Source: an uncultured Butyricicoccus sp. (GTDB lineage Bacteria; Bacillota; Clostridia; Oscillospirales; Butyricicoccaceae). Taken from it: a stretch of 7,271 bases of DNA. Shown here in pieces: positions 5,364 through 7,271 of the stretch. The first letter of the stretch is position 1. The number at the start of each line of letters is the position of its first letter. Under the pieces are notes generated by a model. That model had not been told where the DNA came from. It worked only from the letters and a program-made list of their open reading frames with translations, and did not search any database. Position numbers and translations under genes: made by a program. Location: positions 1-7,271 of the forward strand of contig USLE01000054.1 in NCBI GenBank assembly GCA_900555465.1, read 5' to 3'.

Positions 5364-6125
5364 TCAGAGGATGAACTGCACCGCGGCGATCACCGCCAGA
5401 TGCGCGGGATAGAACGCATAGAACACCCACTTGGGGATTTTGAGCTCAAAATGCGTGGGGATGAAGATGAGCAGCGCGGCAAAAATCGCGAAGAACGACC
5501 AGTCGATGCAGAAGCCGCCGATCGTGAGGTTCAGCGGGTCGCCCGGCAGGACGCCGAGGCAGGAGATATACTGCGCGCAGTACAGCACCGCACCCACGAC
5601 CGGATGATTGCGGCACAGGTAGAAGATCAGCATGTAGATGATGCCGTTGGCCGAGTAATCAAAGTTCCAGAGCGAAACCACGAGGAACGCCGCGATGAAC
5701 AGCCACCATTTGCGCTCCTTGAGTCCGTACATGGCGAGCAGGGAGAGGAACAGCGTAAAGAAGATGTTCCAGTTGGTGAACTCCGCCACAAAGTCGTGCG
5801 GGTGGAACGCCAGCACATAGAACGGCTGGGAGATCACCGCGAACAGCCCGAGGCGGAACAGGTATTTCTTGATGTTCCGCGTGTAGAGCAGGCCGACCGT
5901 CATGCAGTAGCAGAAGATCGGGAACGCGAGGCGGCCGATCCAGCGGAACCAGCCGACCTCGGGGAAGAACACGCCGCCGATGTGGTCGATCAGCATGGCG
6001 ATGATGGCGATGACTTTGAGAAAATTCGTATCCAGATTGGTCCTGAGCTTGGGCGCACCCGCCGGGAACACGGGCGGCGTGGTCAGCGCGGCGCGGATAC
6101 GGGATAAGGTGAGATTTGCAGTCAT
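5364..6125 (-). CDS. TraX-family multi-pass membrane protein
   Basis: This 253-residue protein matches the TraX family, named for the F-plasmid protein needed for N-acetylation of pilin; chromosomal Firmicutes members are mostly of unknown function. Recognition rests on LKVIAIIAMLIDHIG (36-50, with Asp47-His48), WIGRLAFPIFCYC (62-74), the NIFFTLFLSLL segment (120-130), FDYSANGI (155-162) and YAFYPAHL (236-243). About seven or eight hydrophobic helices fill the rest, with a polar N-terminus of about 30 residues. The ATG at 6125 is chosen because AAGGAGG lies 9 nt before it; a much longer open frame reaches into the divergent gene and is not credible. No pilus or conjugation genes are visible, so an acyl-transfer role on another substrate, such as a peptide, lipid or cell-wall polymer, is only a possibility. 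It is transcribed away from the LytTR regulator and shares its control region. Confidence 0.85.
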   Translation of the reverse strand: MTANLTLSRIRAALTTPPVFPAGAPKLRTNLDTNFLKVIAIIAMLIDHIGGVFFPEVGWFRWIGRLAFPIFCYCMTVGLLYTRNIKKYLFRLGLFAVISQPFYVLAFHPHDFVAEFTNWNIFFTLFLSLLAMYGLKERKWWLFIAAFLVVSLWNFDYSANGIIYMLIFYLCRNHPVVGAVLYCAQYISCLGVLPGDPLNLTIGGFCIDWSFFAIFAALLIFIPTHFELKIPKWVFYAFYPAHLAVIAAVQFIL

Positions 6126-6165
6126 TTGGGATGCCCTCCTTTTTCTTGTCTCCAGCATACCGCCG

Positions 6166-6195
6166 TTTATGGGCCAAAACAAACAGCCCTGCCAA
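6166..6195 (-). promoter_or_regulatory. Candidate promoter of the traX-like gene
   Basis: On the minus strand TTGGCA (6195-6190, 5 of 6 matches to TTGACA), 18 bp and CATAAA (6171-6166, 4 of 6) form a plausible promoter 40 bp ahead of the start codon. A rival is TTGTTT (6182-6177), 17 bp and TATGCT (6159-6154). Either lies on or beside the inverted repeat at 6184-6209, which could then act as an operator. Confidence 0.3.
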
Positions 6196-6209
6196 AAATG
6201 ACAGGGCTG
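6174..6209 (-). terminator. Inverted repeat upstream of traX, terminator-like on the minus strand
   Basis: CAGCCCTG (6184-6191) and CAGGGCTG (6202-6209) form a perfect 8-bp stem with a 10-nt loop. On the minus strand it is followed by TTTGTTTTGG, which resembles an intrinsic terminator. Its place is odd because no minus-strand gene precedes it here. It may block antisense transcription coming from the right, act as an attenuator in a longer traX leader, or be a protein-binding dyad. Confidence 0.45.
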
Positions 6210-6273
6210 ATGTAAAGTTTGGCGCGGCGGGGGACAGGGATGTAACAAACGGCGCGCCTGATGTAAAGTTTGG
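6207..6273 (+). promoter_or_regulatory. LytTR-type direct-repeat binding array
   Basis: CTGATGTAAAGTTTGG occurs twice without mismatch, at 6207-6222 and 6258-6273, 51 bp apart start to start. Each contains AAAGTTTGG, which fits every position of the published LytTR half-site consensus [TA][AC][CA]GTTN[AG][TG]. A third, partial copy, GATGTAACAAACGG, lies at 6239-6252; its reverse strand (6253-6245, GCCGTTTGT) fits 8 of 9 positions. The right copy ends 1 bp before the -35 box of the LytTR gene. Binding by that regulator, giving autoregulation, is a direct prediction but is inferred. Confidence 0.65.
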
Positions 6274-6274
6274 T

Positions 6275-6303
6275 TTGGCGAAAGGGAAGGCGTATGGTAT
6301 AAT
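6275..6303 (+). promoter_or_regulatory. Promoter of the LytTR regulator operon
   Basis: TTGGCG (6275-6280, 4 of 6 matches), a 17-bp spacer and a perfect TATAAT (6298-6303) with an extended -10 TGG just before it. The predicted start is near 6310, giving a leader of about 23 nt that contains AAAGGAGG. The LytTR repeat immediately upstream of the -35 is well placed for an activator. Confidence 0.75.
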
Positions 6304-6332
6304 TTATTGCGGTAAACAAAGGAGGAATGCCC

Positions 6333-7040
6333 ATGCTTCGCATCGGCATCTGCGATGATTCGGCGGAGGCGCGGCTCAGCCTGCACGCCATGCTCGAGCG
6401 TCTGCTGGAAAAGCGCGCAGTCGAATCCCAGATCTACGAATTTTCCTCGGGCGAAGGGCTGCTCGGCTGGATGGAAAAGCACACGGGCGAGGTCGATCTC
6501 GTCTTTCTGGATATTGAAATGGGCGGCATGAACGGCATGGAGGCCGCCAAAGCCCTGCGCGCGCAGAGCGACACCTTGCAGCTGGTGTTCGTCACCGGCT
6601 ACACGGATTTTGTGTTCGACGGCTACTCGGTCGGCGCGCTGGGCTATGTGATGAAGCCGCCGCAGGCCGGGCAGATCGACGACGTGCTGACCCGCGCGCT
6701 CGCGGCGCAGTTCAATGAGGCGGACAGGATCTTCCTGTGCCGCAATACGGACGGCCTGTTCCGCATCCCGAAAAAGTCCATCCGCTACTTTTACTCCGAC
6801 CGGCGGCAGGTCACCTGCGTGACCGACACGCGCGAGTTGACCTTTTACGCACGGCTGGACGACGTGGCGGAGTCGGTCGGCGCATCGTTTGTGCGCATCC
6901 ACCAGCGCTATCTAGTGCGCGCGGGCGCGGTCGACCACGTGGAGGGCGGCACGGTCGTGATTGGGGCGGACAAGCTGCCGGTCAGCCGGTCGTACCAGTC
7001 CACCGCGCTCGCGGCTATCGCGCGCGCCATGCTGGAATGA
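6333..7040 (+). CDS. LytTR-family response regulator (AgrA/LytR-like)
   Basis: This 235-residue regulator has a receiver (about 1-120) and a LytTR DNA-binding domain (about 134-233). Receiver landmarks are D8-D9 (ICDDS), phospho-acceptor Asp60 (LVFLDIEMGGMNG), Thr88 and Lys108 (YVMKPP). The LytTR part shows FLCRNTDGLFRIPKKSIRYF, then FVRIHQRYLV (186-195) and LPVSRSY (215-221), typical of the family, which binds pairs of short direct repeats. The ATG at 6333 is preferred over the in-frame ATG at 6327 because GGAGG (6321-6325) is 7 nt from the former and only 1 nt from the latter. The next gene starts 13 bp after its stop and is probably its sensor. Such pairs control quorum-sensing, bacteriocin, virulence or autolysis genes; nothing here identifies the signal. 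It lies divergent to the TraX-family gene and shares a 207-bp control region with it. Confidence 0.95.
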   Translation: MLRIGICDDSAEARLSLHAMLERLLEKRAVESQIYEFSSGEGLLGWMEKHTGEVDLVFLDIEMGGMNGMEAAKALRAQSDTLQLVFVTGYTDFVFDGYSVGALGYVMKPPQAGQIDDVLTRALAAQFNEADRIFLCRNTDGLFRIPKKSIRYFYSDRRQVTCVTDTRELTFYARLDDVAESVGASFVRIHQRYLVRAGAVDHVEGGTVVIGADKLPVSRSYQSTALAAIARAMLE

Positions 7041-7053
7041 GGGGGCGCACAGG

Positions 7054-7271
7054 ATGACAGCATGGGATTATATTGTCTGGGCGCTGACCTGCGTGTTCGG
7101 CGGCATTTTTCCGGCGCGCACGGCGCTGTATTTCCTCGCCCCGGCGAAGGGGCGGGTGCGCCGGATCGTGCCGTATCTGATGATCGGCGCGGCGCTCAGC
7201 ATGCCTACCTGGGCCGGAGACGGCAACCCGCTTTACTATTTCCCGTTCCTGATCGCGGCCTTCCTCATCGG
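7054..7271 (+). CDS. N-terminal part of a membrane protein, probably the cognate sensor kinase
   Basis: An open frame starts at ATG 7054, 13 bp after the LytTR gene stop, with GAGGGGG about 8 nt upstream, and continues off the window. The visible 72 residues begin MTAWDYIVWALTCVFGG and contain a hydrophobic stretch at about 6-29, a basic loop (KGRVRR), then further hydrophobic stretches at about 40-50 and 60-72. This pattern of short membrane helices fits the multi-helix sensor part of GHKL/HATPase_c_5 kinases that pair with LytTR regulators. No kinase motif is within the window, so the function rests on gene order; another membrane partner, such as a signal exporter, is possible. The reading frame itself is well supported by spacing, start site and codon use. 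Confidence 0.7.
   Translation, partial: MTAWDYIVWALTCVFGGIFPARTALYFLAPAKGRVRRIVPYLMIGAALSMPTWAGDGNPLYYFPFLIAAFLI

Noticed and set aside
6126..6902. Extension of the TraX-family frame to an upstream ATG, giving 512 residues
   Set aside because: The added part is antisense to the LytTR regulator and crosses the intergenic control region. A strong AAGGAGG site directs the start at 6125.

Overview
The window is GC-rich (mostly NNC/NNG codons), has strong AGGAGG-type ribosome sites, and carries a Bce-type peptide-response module, a LytTR two-component system and many short GC-rich palindromes between genes. This suggests a high-GC gut-type Clostridia (Oscillospiraceae/Ruminococcaceae-like). That is an inference from style and gene content, not a database match.

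Layout. Positions 1-63 (minus strand) hold a fragment of an AAA-ATPase-like/PD-(D/E)XK-type protein that continues off the left edge but has lost its upstream part. Positions 64-370 hold palindromes and repeats with no convincing gene. Positions 371-4990 are a four-gene minus-strand module, transcribed right to left: ABC ATPase, 10-helix FtsX-type permease with a large acidic outer domain, OmpR-type response regulator, and HisKA histidine kinase. The ATPase and permease are separated by 105 bp carrying two head-to-head palindromes. Permease and regulator are separated by a terminator-like hairpin that runs straight into an extended -10 promoter. Regulator and kinase overlap by 4 bp (ATGA). Positions 4991-5363 are another repeat-rich gap. 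Positions 5364-6125 (minus) encode a TraX-family membrane protein. Positions 6126-6332 are a divergent control region. Positions 6333-7040 (plus) encode an AgrA/LytR-like LytTR regulator, and a membrane protein starting at 7054 runs off the right edge, probably its sensor kinase.

How they work together. By analogy with BceRS-BceAB, the transporter would both remove or detoxify a cell-wall-active peptide and report its activity to a kinase that has almost no sensing domain; the regulator would then raise transporter expression. The second half looks like a separate sensing locus. Two identical 16-bp repeats, each containing a full match to the published LytTR half-site, lie just upstream of a strong promoter for the LytTR gene and within the region shared with traX. 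This suggests autoregulation and possible co-control of the divergent traX. The most interesting points are this repeat array, the traX/LytTR pairing, the minimal one-helix kinase, and the related palindromes in three gaps.
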